Shown one piece after another: positions 51,937-60,998 of a stretch of 64,000 nucleotides of DNA. Source of the DNA: Acidobacteriota bacterium (GTDB lineage: Bacteria > Acidobacteriota > Vicinamibacteria > Vicinamibacterales > 2-12-FULL-66-21); the NCBI GenBank assembly GCA_003222675.1, contig QHWT01000060.1, forward strand, positions 1-64,000, read 5' to 3'. The position numbers were made by a program, and so were the translations under genes. The notes beneath the pieces are model-generated. The model was not told where the DNA came from. It did not search any database and worked only from the letters and a program-made list of their open reading frames with translations. Each line of letters begins with the position of its first letter. Positions within the stretch are counted from its first letter, which is position 1.

Positions 51937-53621
51937 CGCCGGGACTCGCGTCGCTGGACAACCGCTACCTCGTCCTCGTCGGCTGGACGCTCTTCATGAT
52001 TCTCTGGGAGACGACCGTTGTAGGCGTGCTGTTCGTGGGCTGGCGGGTGTGGCGCTCTCGCGCATCGGCCGAGCGCCAGCACGACGCCGCCGTCGTGGCG
52101 ATGATTGCGGCGGTGGTTATCGCGGCGGCAACGCCGGGCATCCTCGCGGCGCTGCCCGTATCGGCATCGCCCTCTGCTACGTCGATGGCCGTGGCTCGCC
52201 ATATTTCGCCGGAGCCGCCGCGCGCCGACGAGCCTCGCGCCTTTATGGTGGGCGGCGAATCGACGAGCCGCGGGACGAGTGCAGTGCTCGATCACGTCGC
52301 CGCCGCTGCGGCGGTCGCCTGGGCGCTTGGCGTGCTGATTTTTGGGGGTCGACTCTTGGGCGGGTGGGTCCTCGCCCGCGCGATTGCCAGACGCGCGGAG
52401 CATCTCGCCAATGATTCCGTCAACACAACGGCTTTGCGGCTCATCGAGGAGCTGCGCCTCGGCCTCGATATCAGAGTGGTTCAGTCGCCTGAGGTCGACG
52501 CGCCGGCCGTCATTGGCTGGCGCCGTCCCACGCTGATTCTGCCGCCAGAGGCCGGCAGTCTGTCGCCGGACATGATTGCCGCGCTGCTCGCTCACGAGTT
52601 CGCTCACATCCGGCGCCGCGACTATGTCGCAAACCTCGTCCAGTCATCGATCGAAGTGTTTCTCTTCTTCAGCCCGGCCGTCGTGTGGATATCGCGGCGT
52701 ATTCGCGAAGCGCGCGAATTCTGCTGCGACGACATCGCCGTCGCGCGATGCAAAGACGCCAGGCACTACGTTCATGCCCTCACCACGCTTGCGGCGCTGG
52801 GGACGATGAACACCGCGCGGCCGGCGCTGGGCGCCGCGGGCCCGCGTCTCATCACTCGCGTCCGCCGCCTGCTTCAGGGGGAAGCCATGCCGACATTCAG
52901 CTCCGTGCGCCTGGTCGCGCTCGCGGCCGCGTTGATCGTGTTAGTTGCCGCTGGCTCGCGTGTATCGCTCGCGTCAGCGGCCCGCGTTCCGCGCGCAGCA
53001 CCTGCTGCCGGTGCTCCGCGTCAGGACAAGATCCCATTCGGCTATGCCACCGAGCAGCACGGATCGGGTGTGGTGCTTGAAAAGGTCATCTCGTCAGCGG
53101 AAGCACCTGCGCAAAGAGCTACCGTCCGTAATATCAGCTCTGAGCGGATCATCGGATTACGGTTCGTGGCCGCTGTCGAACGCTTCGGCGCCACGCCGCG
53201 TTCCGTACGGCTTTTCACTTCCGACGTCATTCCCGCATCGATTGCTTCAGGTCAGTCGCTGGACGTGTCTCCAAACGTCCTGAGTGCTGCCCAGGTGCAA
53301 GACGTCGCCGCCGAAACACCGGAGGGCCACCTACAGTTCTTCATTGGATTGCAGTCTGTCCAGTTTGCCAACGGATACCTGTGGAGCATGACTCCAAACC
53401 CGGCGGCGCTGACCGGCGAAGACGCACTGAATCTTCAGCACCCCATTTACTCGCGCGATCTGATCACGCGCGACGCCCGTCGGCCGCAAGTGCCCGATGC
53501 GGCGTGCCGCGACGAGCAGAACGCCGCGACCTCGCACGGCGGGGTCGTCTCGATCCTGAACGAGCCGGGACGCTTCATGCGGTGCGACAACGGCCGATGG
53601 ATTGAAACGGCCCTCAAGTAG
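51933..53621 (+). CDS. BlaR1-like M56 membrane metallopeptidase
   Basis: 562 residues. N-terminal membrane helices at about 10-35, 50-75 and 110-140 are followed by the M56 zinc protease domain: RVVQSPEVDAPAVIGWRRPT, LLAHEFAHIRRRDYVANLVQ (HExxH with H221, E222, H225) and a further Glu in REAREFCCDDIAVARC. A last helix (about 325-345; LVALAAALIVLVAAGSRVSL) leads to an exported C-terminal domain of ~210 residues. That domain is not a penicillin-binding-type sensor as in classical BlaR1; it has no SxxK motif that I can see. It presumably senses another signal and triggers cleavage of the BlaI-type repressor. Confidence 0.9.
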   Translation: MTPGLASLDNRYLVLVGWTLFMILWETTVVGVLFVGWRVWRSRASAERQHDAAVVAMIAAVVIAAATPGILAALPVSASPSATSMAVARHISPEPPRADEPRAFMVGGESTSRGTSAVLDHVAAAAAVAWALGVLIFGGRLLGGWVLARAIARRAEHLANDSVNTTALRLIEELRLGLDIRVVQSPEVDAPAVIGWRRPTLILPPEAGSLSPDMIAALLAHEFAHIRRRDYVANLVQSSIEVFLFFSPAVVWISRRIREAREFCCDDIAVARCKDARHYVHALTTLAALGTMNTARPALGAAGPRLITRVRRLLQGEAMPTFSSVRLVALAAALIVLVAAGSRVSLASAARVPRAAPAAGAPRQDKIPFGYATEQHGSGVVLEKVISSAEAPAQRATVRNISSERIIGLRFVAAVERFGATPRSVRLFTSDVIPASIASGQSLDVSPNVLSAAQVQDVAAETPEGHLQFFIGLQSVQFANGYLWSMTPNPAALTGEDALNLQHPIYSRDLITRDARRPQVPDAACRDEQNAATSHGGVVSILNEPGRFMRCDNGRWIETALK

Positions 53622-53650
53622 CAGCATCGACCGCCGATTCCCGCGAGCAG

Positions 53651-54079
53651 CTAGCGCTTCTTGCGGGATCCCTGGCCGGCGCCCGAGCGCGAGCCCGACC
53701 GGCGACGCCCGGAACTGCCGCTGGTCCCCTTCTTCGACCCGGTGCCCGATGCGCCGGCTCGATTCGCGCTCTTCCGGGCGCCGGTGGAACCGCGCCCGGA
53801 GGTTTGCCGCTTTCGGCCGCGTGGGGCAGCGGATTTCGATCCTCTGCCTTTCGGCGAGGCCTGTGAACCGCGGGCGCCGCCTGCGGTTCCTTCGACTTCA
53901 CCGCGGCTCTCCGATGTGGTGCGCGCCTTTTTGGGTGACGCCGTGCCTCGCGCGCGGCCGCCGCGCCCTCCTCCGCCACCACCGGCTGTCTCGTCGCCCG
54001 CCTCGCGCTCGGTTCCGGCGTCGCGCTCCGCGTCAGTTTGCGCGTCTCCCGTGTATTCCCTCTGGTCGTTATCTGCCAT
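53651..54079 (-). CDS. Low-complexity protein with acidic N-terminus and very basic Gly/Ser/Arg/Lys C-terminus
   Basis: 142 residues from ATG 54079 with GGAGG 9 nt upstream, a good ribosome site that supports a real gene. The first ~30 residues are acidic (MADNDQREYTGDAQTDAERD). The rest is almost only G, S, R, K, A and T (RGSKSAAPRGRKRQTSGRGS, KKGTSGSSGRRRSGSRSG). It resembles histone-H1-like or stress-related disordered nucleic-acid-binding proteins, but no family can be named. An overlapping longer frame exists on the same strand; the ribosome site and the plausible acidic start favour this one. Confidence 0.6.
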   Translation of the reverse strand: MADNDQREYTGDAQTDAERDAGTEREAGDETAGGGGGGRGGRARGTASPKKARTTSESRGEVEGTAGGARGSQASPKGRGSKSAAPRGRKRQTSGRGSTGARKSANRAGASGTGSKKGTSGSSGRRRSGSRSGAGQGSRKKR

Positions 54080-54402
54080 TCCGGTGCCTCCGCGTCACGC
54101 GCCGCAAGTCGCGTTCCTTTTTGTGCGCGCGCGAATGCCGCCGACGTGACACGTGGATCAATGGCAAATGAACCGCGCGGCCGGTGATGGCGCCTCGCCT
54201 GGAGCGTGGTGAATGAACGGGCCGGACTATCCTTTCCGGGTTGTGCTAACGGCCGAGCCTTTGGACGCACGTAAGGAGGCTGGAGCATCGATTGTTCGGC
54301 GTGTTGGCGAACAGCACGCGCATACCGGGCGAAACGGTCAATGCGTTCGGGCCGGCGCCAGCGCTCGTGATCGCGACCAGATCTCGGATCTCGGACCTCG
54401 GC
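54080..54402. other. 323-nt intergenic stretch without recognised content
   Basis: Between the low-complexity gene and the cupredoxin gene. I see no convincing gene, terminator or repeat array. There is a short direct repeat of ATCTCGG-type units at about 54382-54403 near the cupredoxin stop. Confidence 0.5.
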
Positions 54403-54840
54403 TTACTGGATATTGATCGAGCCATGCAGGCTGCGATTCGAGTCGTCCAGATGGTCGTGGTATCCGCACGTCCCAGCGTTCGCGAATGCGTGCGTCGACC
54501 TGCTCTGCCCTGGAGAGAGCGTGGCGAGTCCCGCCTCGATAGACGGGCACGACCCGTGTTGCGGGTGCGGATCCGATGCGATCTCGTGCGAGCGCGAATC
54601 GTTGTTGATAAACGTGACGCTCTGGCCGACCGCGACAGTCACGGCCGACGGGTTGACGCCGGCTGACGTGATGGTTACCGTCGCGCCGGTTTGACTGCCG
54701 GTGCCGCCGTCACGCGAGATGACCGTGACTCCGCTTCCGGATGGAGCCGAAGGAGAACTGCCGCACGCGAATGAAGAGGCGAGTACGCCGAGTGCAAGGC
54801 CGCCGACGATGAAGGCGTGACATGAAGGCTGTTGAAGCAT
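54403..54840 (-). CDS. Cupredoxin-domain lipoprotein (plastocyanin-like)
   Basis: 145 residues. A lipoprotein leader ends LASSFAC (Cys26). After a Ser/Pro/Gly linker, residues ~50-145 form a cupredoxin: VTITSAGVNPSAVTVAVGQS, VTFINNDSRSHEIASDPHP and FANAGTCGYHDHLDDSNRS. Likely type-1 copper ligands are H85, C125 and H128 or H130; a Met is absent in the last loop, where His could take its place. It would carry electrons or bind copper at the outer face of a membrane. It starts 3 nt after the DUF5777 gene on the same strand, so the two form an operon. Confidence 0.88.
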   Translation of the reverse strand: MLQQPSCHAFIVGGLALGVLASSFACGSSPSAPSGSGVTVISRDGGTGSQTGATVTITSAGVNPSAVTVAVGQSVTFINNDSRSHEIASDPHPQHGSCPSIEAGLATLSPGQSRSTHAFANAGTCGYHDHLDDSNRSLHGSINIQ

Positions 54841-54843
54841 GTA

Positions 54844-55725
54844 TCAGAAAAACTTTCGCGCGATGTTGAACCCGATGAACCACGAGTGCTGGTCGAAATC
54901 GATGCCGCCGTTGTGCGCGAGCTGCCCCAGTGTCGTGCCGAAGCCGTTGGAGAAATTCACCTGAAACAGGTGACCGCCGGATCGGACCTCGATGCCAAAG
55001 CTCGCCTGCGCCTCGCCCGGCTGGTAGCCCCACAGCCGCGGCGTGATCTCGCCCACCAGGTAGACCACCGGCCTGATGCGGATGCGGCCGCCGAGACCGA
55101 GCATGAACGTGTCGTTCTCCGGCGCGTCGCTGGAGGCAGGCCTGGTGTTGATCATGTAGATCGGTTCCGCATACAGCGCGACAACCCCGCCGACCTTGCG
55201 GGAAGCCAGCACTCCGAGGGCTGAGGAGAGTTGGTCCCGCATATTGTTCGTCCCTTCGAGCGTGACGATCGCGTCGAGGCCGAGCGGGTGGCCGTCGCGC
55301 TGTTGCCAGAAGCTTTGCTGGTCGAAGATCTGGATCGTGCGATCGCTCGTCCTGTGCACGCCGATCTGATTACTGTTGATCAGCCCGTACCGCAGCTCGA
55401 GTCCGATCTGCGCACCGGAATCGAATCCGAAGAAATCCGCCACCAGATCGCCGATGTCGCCGCGCCCCAGGGACCGCGTGAACCGGTGCGTCACGCGGAA
55501 ATCGAGTTTGTGAACGGGCATTCGGAGCGTGACCGGCAGCGCAGCCAGGTTGAAGTCTGGCTGCAGGGGATCCACCCGCGCATTCGGGTCCGCCTGCTCG
55601 GGGGGCGGCTGCGGGGCCGCAGGATCCTGCGCGAAGGCGGGCGCAGTCAGCGCCGTGCATGCGAGGAGGCCGGCCAGCACACAGCGGCCCACCATGGCTC
55701 TCGAGAAAGTAGTCACGCGGGCCAT
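54844..55725 (-). CDS. DUF5777-family beta-barrel protein, exported
   Basis: 293 residues with a signal peptide (CVLAGLLACTALTAPAFAQ). The mature part is a string of amphipathic beta-strands: HKLDFRVTHRFTRSLGRGDI, DLVADFFGFDSGAQIGLELR, YGLINSNQIGVHRTSDRTIQ, VVALYAEPIYMIN, DTFMLGLGGRIRIRPVVYLV, ASFGIEVRSGGHLFQVNFSN and a final FIGFNIARKFF with aromatic C-terminus. This matches DUF5777-type outer-membrane barrels often found with small copper or cytochrome proteins. It is upstream of and nearly fused to the cupredoxin gene, so the two likely serve one respiratory or detoxification step. Its precise function is unknown. Confidence 0.82.
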   Translation of the reverse strand: MARVTTFSRAMVGRCVLAGLLACTALTAPAFAQDPAAPQPPPEQADPNARVDPLQPDFNLAALPVTLRMPVHKLDFRVTHRFTRSLGRGDIGDLVADFFGFDSGAQIGLELRYGLINSNQIGVHRTSDRTIQIFDQQSFWQQRDGHPLGLDAIVTLEGTNNMRDQLSSALGVLASRKVGGVVALYAEPIYMINTRPASSDAPENDTFMLGLGGRIRIRPVVYLVGEITPRLWGYQPGEAQASFGIEVRSGGHLFQVNFSNGFGTTLGQLAHNGGIDFDQHSWFIGFNIARKFF

Positions 55726-55819
55726 TATCGCAAACCGGGTGCCCCGGGATAATGACCTCTAAGTGAAATATCCGTGGCACTTACACCGTTTGCCATTACG
55801 TCGCGGGTAAGCGCTTACG

Positions 55820-55899
55820 GTGTCCGAAAGCCAGAAACGGTGACAGTCACAGTTTCCGGTCGTCTGTTATCCGCTTTCGAGAAGAACTGTGAGTGTCCC
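55820..55899. repeat. REP-like palindrome, GTGAGTGTCCC family
   Basis: GAAACGGTGAC-A-GTCACAGTTTC at 55834-55856 (11-bp arms, one mismatch), followed by the GTGAGTGTCCC core at 55889-55899. It is related to the tandem pair at 18553-18664. It lies between the regulator gene and the DUF5777 gene, and the tail is close to the regulator's stop codon. Confidence 0.7.
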
Positions 55900-55903
55900 G
55901 GTT

Positions 55904-57268
55904 CTATTCGATGCGGTGCTTGGCCAGGTAGTAGCTCAGGGCGCGCTGACTGATGCCCATCGTCTCGGCCGCGTCCTTCTTTACCCCAGACGACGTTTCG
56001 AGCGCGCGACGGACGGTCTCGCGCTCCGCCCAATCAAGGTTCTGCCGCAGGTTCAGCGATGGTAGTCCCGCGGGCGGGCTCGAGGAGACGCCGAGCAGCC
56101 GCACGACTTCGGGACTGATGAGTGAGTTCGGCGAGAGTACGACGGCGCGCTCGACGGTATTCTCCAACTCACGCACGTTGCCGGGCCAGTCTGCCGCCTG
56201 AAGCGCCTCGAGTACGTGCGGCTCGATGCCGTCGATGCGCTTCCCGGCGCGCTGCGCGTGCTTCTGGATGAAATGATCGACGAGGACCGGGATGTCGTCG
56301 CGCCGTTCGCGCAACGGCGGGATCTGAATCGGGATGACGTTCAGCCGATAATACAGATCTTCCTGGAACCGCCCGTCGGTGACCATCGCGCGCAGATCCC
56401 GGTTCGTCGCCGCGATCACGCGCACGTCCACTTTCTGGCTGCGTTCCGATCCGAGCGGCTCGAACTCCCGCTCCTGCAGCACGCGCAGGAGCTTCGCCTG
56501 CAGCGACGGCGACATCGTTCCGATCTCGTCGAGAAAGATCGTTCCACCGTCGGCCAGCGCGAACTTGCCCTTCTTGCTCGTTGCGGCGCCGGTGAACGCA
56601 CCGCGGACGTGGCCAAAGAGCTCGGACTCCAGCAGGTTTTCCGGAATGGCTGCGCAGTTGACCTTGATGAGCGGCATCTCGCGCTGCGCACTGTGATAGT
56701 GGATCGCGCGCGCCACCATCTCCTTGCCCGTCCCGGTCTCCCCGGTGATGAGGACGGTGCTCTTCGACTTCGCTACGACCTCCGCCGTCTTGATCACCTC
56801 CTGCATGCCGCGACTCCGGCCAACGATGCCGTAATGGTTGAACTCTTCCGCGCGTTCGCTGAGCAGGTAGCGGTGCTGGGTGCGCAGCCGCTGATGATCC
56901 AGTGCGCGATTCACCACGACGAGCAGCTCGTCGATGTCGAACGGCTTCTGCAGGTAGTCGAGCGCGCCGAGCTTCATCGCTTCAATCGCGCTTTCGACGG
57001 TCGCGTGCGCCGTCATGAGCAGGATCTGCGGGCGGTCGCTCTCCGCGGTGGAGGCGAGGAGCTCGCGAATCAGATCCAGGCCGGTCAGCTCCGGCATGAG
57101 GTTGTCGACGAGCAGCACGTCGAAGACGCGGCGTCCGAGCAGGCGTTGCGCCTCGCGCGGGCTCTCCGTTGCGGTCACCTCGTGGCCGTCTTCACGGAGC
57201 GCCTGCGCGAGCGCGTTGCGGATCTTCGCTTCATCGTCCACGAGAAGGATGGAGCCGGTGACAGTCAT
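55904..57268 (-). CDS. NtrC-family sigma-54-dependent response regulator
   Basis: 454 residues from ATG 57268. The receiver domain (1-~120) has phospho-acceptor D55 ([13 protein letters not shown]) and the Lys in [11 protein letters not shown]. The AAA+ domain (about 145-380) has Walker [16 protein letters not shown], the sigma-54 contact loop [13 protein letters not shown], Walker [11 protein letters not shown] and sensor residues [10 protein letters not shown]. The C-terminal Fis-type helix-turn-helix is [20 protein letters not shown]. It activates sigma-54 promoters when phosphorylated by the kinase encoded immediately upstream; the start codons overlap (ATGA at 57265-57268). Its targets may include the operon itself; no sigma-54 promoter was identified. 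Confidence 0.95.
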   Translation of the reverse strand: MTVTGSILLVDDEAKIRNALAQALREDGHEVTATESPREAQRLLGRRVFDVLLVDNLMPELTGLDLIRELLASTAESDRPQILLMTAHATVESAIEAMKLGALDYLQKPFDIDELLVVVNRALDHQRLRTQHRYLLSERAEEFNHYGIVGRSRGMQEVIKTAEVVAKSKSTVLITGETGTGKEMVARAIHYHSAQREMPLIKVNCAAIPENLLESELFGHVRGAFTGAATSKKGKFALADGGTIFLDEIGTMSPSLQAKLLRVLQEREFEPLGSERSQKVDVRVIAATNRDLRAMVTDGRFQEDLYYRLNVIPIQIPPLRERRDDIPVLVDHFIQKHAQRAGKRIDGIEPHVLEALQAADWPGNVRELENTVERAVVLSPNSLISPEVVRLLGVSSSPPAGLPSLNLRQNLDWAERETVRRALETSSGVKKDAAETMGISQRALSYYLAKHRIE

Positions 57269-58963
57269 GCGGTAGCTGGGGGCTGCATGGGCAGCTCGAT
57301 GCGAACCTCCGTGCCGCGATTGCGTTCGCTCGAAACCGTGATGCGGCCGCCGAGTCCCTCGATGATATTCCTCGAGATGGCGAGCCCGATACCCGTGCCC
57401 GTACGGCGGGTGGTGAAAAACGGATCGAACACGCGCGGCAAATCTTCCGGGGCGATGCCCATCCCCTTGTCTGTGACGGTGATCGCGACGCGGCGGCTCG
57501 TGATCTTGGCGGTGCGCAGCCGGATAGGATCGCCGTCGGCAGGCGTCTCTCGCGAGTCGACCGCCTGGATCGCGTTCCCCACGATGTTGACGAGCGCCAG
57601 CCGCAGCCGCTCGGCATCGGTCGTGACGTCGGGAATCGTGGTGTCGAGATCGAGCTTGACCTTCGCGTGGGCCACGCCGGCGTCCGCGGCCCTGACCGCG
57701 TCGCGCGCGAGCGCGTTGAGATTGGCCGGCGCGAGATCGAACTTGATCGGCCTCGCGAAATCGAGCACCTCGGCGACGATGCGGTTGAGACGCGCGATCT
57801 CCTCGTCGATGTCGTGCGCGACGGCACGCACCTGGTCCGGCTGCACATTTTCGCGCCGCAGCGTGCGGAGGGCGGACTTGATGATCATCAAGGGATTGCG
57901 GATCTCGTGCGCGACGACCGTCGAAAGCCGCCCGAGCGAGGACAGCCGCTCGCGCTGCGTCGCCTCGCGCTGGAAACGCTCGATCGAATCCGTCATGGCG
58001 TTGAACGTCGTCACCAGCAGGATCGCCGGTCGCCGTCATCTCGCGCATCGTCGACGTGATTGTGCCGAGCGGGCGCGTGACGGTGCGCGCGATCGCGTAG
58101 CTCAAAAGCACGGCGATCATGACCGCCATGACGGCGGTGGCGGCCAGCTGCGTGTGGAGCGCGCGAAGGAAGCGCAGCCGCTCGCTCCGCGAGCGGAGCA
58201 CGATCGCCATCGGCTGCCCGTGAGCCCCGGATGTCGCCAGCGGCTTGCTGACGGCAAGGTACTCGTTGCCGTTGAGCGTGATGGCGTGCGTGCCGGGTCT
58301 TTCGAGGAGCGGCACGAGGTTGCTCCACGTGTCGCGCGGCAGGGTCGCTGTTTGAATCGACCCGCCGAGGCCGAAGGCAATCTCGCTGTCCGTGAGCTGT
58401 TTGAACCGAAGCGCCTGCCGCTCGTCGAGGCTTGCGCCGACGGTGAGCGTGCCCAGTAGCTCTGGCTGTTGCGGCCCGACGAGAATCGGCACCGACGTCA
58501 CGAGGAGGATCCCATGCGGTTGCGGCCAGAACGCCGTACCCGCGCCTCGCGTCGCGCCGCCTCGCATCGCCGCCGACAACGCTTCGTCGGGCACCTCGGT
58601 CGCGCCGAGGCGCACGAGCACCTGTCCCTGGCGATCCGCGACGGCAAAGAGATCGGCGTTGGCCAGCTGTTCCTGGTAATCCTCCGCGATCGGTTTTACA
58701 GTCACGGGATCGCGCGTGTCGACGGCCGCCTTGAGCTTCGGCAGATCCGCGATGAAGCGCGCGTCGCGATTGAAGTTGTCGAACAGGATCGTGCGGTACT
58801 CCTCGACGAGCGTGGCCGCCTCCTGCAGCCCCCTCCGCAGCTCTTCCTCCGCCTGCTCCGTCACCGACCGGTTGACGATGTAAATCGCCGCACCGGTAAA
58901 GATGACCGCCAGCAGCGTGGTGGCGAAGAAAATCCGATTCGTCAGCGAAGAGAAAACGTTCAT
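57265..58963 (-). pseudogene. Membrane sensor histidine kinase, frame broken in HAMP domain
   Basis: Cognate kinase of the NtrC-type regulator, about 566 codons in two frames. The first part (ATG 58963) has a membrane helix (IFFATTLLAVIFTGAAIYIV), a periplasmic sensor domain of ~230 residues, a second helix (AVMAVMIAVLLSYAIARTVT) and the beginning of a HAMP domain (STMREMTATGD). The frame is then lost near 58018. In the next frame the protein resumes at VTTFNAMTDSIERFQREATQ, followed by HisKA with VVAHEIRNPL and a full ATPase domain (DKGMGIAP, GTGIGLAIS). Compared with usual HAMP length some residues are missing at the join. If real, the sensor is dead; an assembly deletion is equally possible. 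Confidence 0.85.
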
Positions 58964-59643
58964 CGAATGGTGAAGTCGGCGTCGACGTCGGCCCCCTCCG
59001 CAGCAATGGCGATGGCGCGGCGCGGCGCGTCGCCGCGCACCGTCTCGTTCCACACCGTCAGCGTGTATGACCCCGCCGGCACGTTCGGCAGCCGATATCG
59101 CCCGTCGTCGTCCGTCACCGTGAAGTAGCGATGCGCAAAGACGAGAATGAACGCGTTCATATGCGAATGAATGTCGCAGAACACGCGGACGATCCCCGGC
59201 TGATCGAAGCGCACCGACTTCGACCTGCCTGCGGCGTAGCGGCCGAGATTGAACGGCTTCGCCTTCGACAGTGAGAACACGCTGTGGTACGTCGCATCAT
59301 CGTTTGGAAAATCCACTGTGGTCCCGGCGATGATCGGCAGCACATGCGGTACGAAGTTCTCGTTCAACTGATCCATGCTGGCGCGCGGCTCCTCGCTGGG
59401 ATCGAACGCGCCGCGCGGCGCAGTCTCGAGATACACGACGCTGCGACGGCGATCCGGACGGTCGTGCGCGGCGTGCATGCCGAGGGCCGCGACGTCAGGT
59501 CGCAGTTCGGTGGTCCCGCTGGTTCGAACGTCAATGCGCCCGCGAATCGTCCCCGTCACCGTGCGCGAGCGCTGCTCGCGCTGCGCGCTCCCGAGCAGCA
59601 GCGCCGCGCAGGTGAGGATGGTGAGCGCGTGCATGAGTTTCAT
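58960..59643 (-). CDS. Exported plastocyanin-like/carboxypeptidase-regulatory protein
   Basis: 227 residues from ATG 59643 with a signal peptide (MKLMHALTILTCAALLLGSAQ). Residues ~70-165 look like a degraded cupredoxin: SVVYLETAPRGAF, LPIIAGTTVDFPNDDATYHS, VFSLSKAKPFNLGRYAAGRS, VRFDQPGIVRVFCDIHSHMN. The ligand set H (TYHS), C and H (VFCDIHSHM) and Met is intact. Residues ~170-227 form a carboxypeptidase-regulatory-like beta-sandwich (TDDDGRYRLPNVPAGSYTLT). Such proteins are often called methylamine-utilisation-like. Its stop overlaps the kinase start and its start overlaps the stop of the upstream barrel gene, so all four genes are translationally coupled. Confidence 0.88.
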   Translation of the reverse strand: MKLMHALTILTCAALLLGSAQREQRSRTVTGTIRGRIDVRTSGTTELRPDVAALGMHAAHDRPDRRRSVVYLETAPRGAFDPSEEPRASMDQLNENFVPHVLPIIAGTTVDFPNDDATYHSVFSLSKAKPFNLGRYAAGRSKSVRFDQPGIVRVFCDIHSHMNAFILVFAHRYFTVTDDDGRYRLPNVPAGSYTLTVWNETVRGDAPRRAIAIAAEGADVDADFTIR

Positions 59644-60905
59644 CAGAACCAGAACGCAATCTGCCCGGAGACGAATGTGCGCTTGTGAATAAATCCCCCG
59701 TCGCGCCAGTTGCGCTGCACCACAGCGCGCACGGTGAGGTTGCGCTGAATGTAGACTCCGCCGCCCGCTTCGACGCGGCCGACCGGCGCATCCCACGTCG
59801 TGGGCACACCGCTGAAGACCTTCTCCCCGGAGATGCGCGAAAACCTCAAGCCGTCGAGGCGCGCGGCGGCGAACAGCCGCGGCGTGAAGCGGTAACGTGA
59901 TTCGACGAACGCGGCAGTCGCGTCGAGCGGACCATGGATGAACGGCGATGACAGGGCGGGAAGCCGCCACCGGCTGCGAATGAACTCTCCGCGGACGAGC
60001 CAGTAGTCGCGCGAGTATTCCGCATCGAGACCGAACGCTTCCTGAGGATAGCGCTGGCCCGAGTGGATGACGGAAGAGAGGCTGTCACGCAGCGCGCCAT
60101 TCAGCCATTCGCCGTGAGCATACGATCCGCCGATCACCAGGCCGACGACCGGCTTCCATCCGACGCGCGCGGAGATCTGGCGTCCATCGTTGTCATCGTC
60201 TACACGCGGGTTCGACAGCGTTCCCGACGTGACGGCGGCCGCGGCGTCGATGTGCTTCGTGGCCACACTGGCCTCGATGCCGACGTCCCACTGGTACGCG
60301 CTAATGATCGGCACGCCGGGCCCGGATGCGGGCGAACCGACCGGATATCTGGCGAGCCAGCCACGCCCACGCATGACGAGGAGATCGTCGGCGGATGCCG
60401 GTATCGCGCTCGGCCGAAGCGATGTCAGGTATTGATAGGCGAGGGGCTGCCCGATCAGCCAGTTGTCGGGACCATACACGTGCCGGGAATACGCACCGAA
60501 GACAGGCGGAATGCGGCCGGCCTGCACGTCGAAGGCGTGCGTGGTCCATGGACGGACGCGGACGTACAGGGCATACGGGCGGAATCGTTCCCGGTCTTCA
60601 GAGCGGATTTCGGTGAGAAAGGCGAGCCGCCGCGAAGGCCGCCAGGCGCCAGAGAACGACACGCGGAACATCCGCAACGCGTTGTGCTCGTAATCGGTGT
60701 AGTTGAAGAAGGCCCCACAACGCCGTGGGCATTCCGGGGGCGCGGCATCGTCGCGAGCACCAATCGTGGCGGCGATGTCGGCGGCGACGGTGACCTGACC
60801 GTTGGCCAGCTCGAGCGGACCGCTCGGCAGCGACTGAGCGGACCCGGCACGCGTGCCCATCAAGGCCAGAGAGAGAGTCGCCAAGAGAACTCGCGCGCGC
60901 CTCAT
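59643..60905 (-). CDS. Outer-membrane beta-barrel protein of unknown function
   Basis: 420 residues with a signal peptide (MRRARVLLATLSLALMGTRAGSAQ). The mature chain is rich in alternating strands typical of porin-like barrels (LRMFRVSFSGAWRPSRRLAF, HAFDVQAGRIPPVFGAYSRH, YWLVRGEFIRSRWRLPALSS, GGGVYIQRNLTVRAVVQRNW) and ends with FVSGQIAFWF, a good outer-membrane insertion signal. Two Cys in APPECPRRCGAFF are unusual for a barrel. It is the first gene of a four-gene unit with a plastocyanin-like protein, a sensor kinase and an NtrC-type regulator. A copper-linked or redox-linked outer-membrane role is possible but inferred. Confidence 0.78.
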   Translation of the reverse strand: MRRARVLLATLSLALMGTRAGSAQSLPSGPLELANGQVTVAADIAATIGARDDAAPPECPRRCGAFFNYTDYEHNALRMFRVSFSGAWRPSRRLAFLTEIRSEDRERFRPYALYVRVRPWTTHAFDVQAGRIPPVFGAYSRHVYGPDNWLIGQPLAYQYLTSLRPSAIPASADDLLVMRGRGWLARYPVGSPASGPGVPIISAYQWDVGIEASVATKHIDAAAAVTSGTLSNPRVDDDNDGRQISARVGWKPVVGLVIGGSYAHGEWLNGALRDSLSSVIHSGQRYPQEAFGLDAEYSRDYWLVRGEFIRSRWRLPALSSPFIHGPLDATAAFVESRYRFTPRLFAAARLDGLRFSRISGEKVFSGVPTTWDAPVGRVEAGGGVYIQRNLTVRAVVQRNWRDGGFIHKRTFVSGQIAFWF

Positions 60906-60998
60906 GATATATATTTAGTCTGAAGCTGGTTGGAACGCCATTCCGTATGTTGGAATGACGCAGTTTAACAGCGAAATGACGAACGCGAGTTGCCCACT
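60906..60998. promoter_or_regulatory. Divergent region (barrel operon / iclR) with GGAA-N5-TTCC element
   Basis: An AT-rich stretch (60908-60917) adjoins the barrel gene start and may hold its -10. The inverted repeat GGAA-CGCCA-TTCC lies at 60932-60944, and a half-site TTGGAATG at 60950-60957. IclR proteins often bind such short inverted repeats between their gene and a divergent target, so these are candidate operators. Confidence 0.4.

Noticed and set aside
53614-54288. Alternative 224-codon minus frame overlapping the low-complexity gene
   Set aside because: It lacks a ribosome site and its product is Arg/Pro-rich shadow sequence; the frame at 53651-54079 has a good Shine-Dalgarno.
56216-58459. 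Long plus-strand open frame (747 codons) opposite the regulator and kinase genes
   Set aside because: It is antisense to clearly recognisable two-component genes; its product has no known motif and is Arg/Val-rich, typical of high-GC shadow frames.
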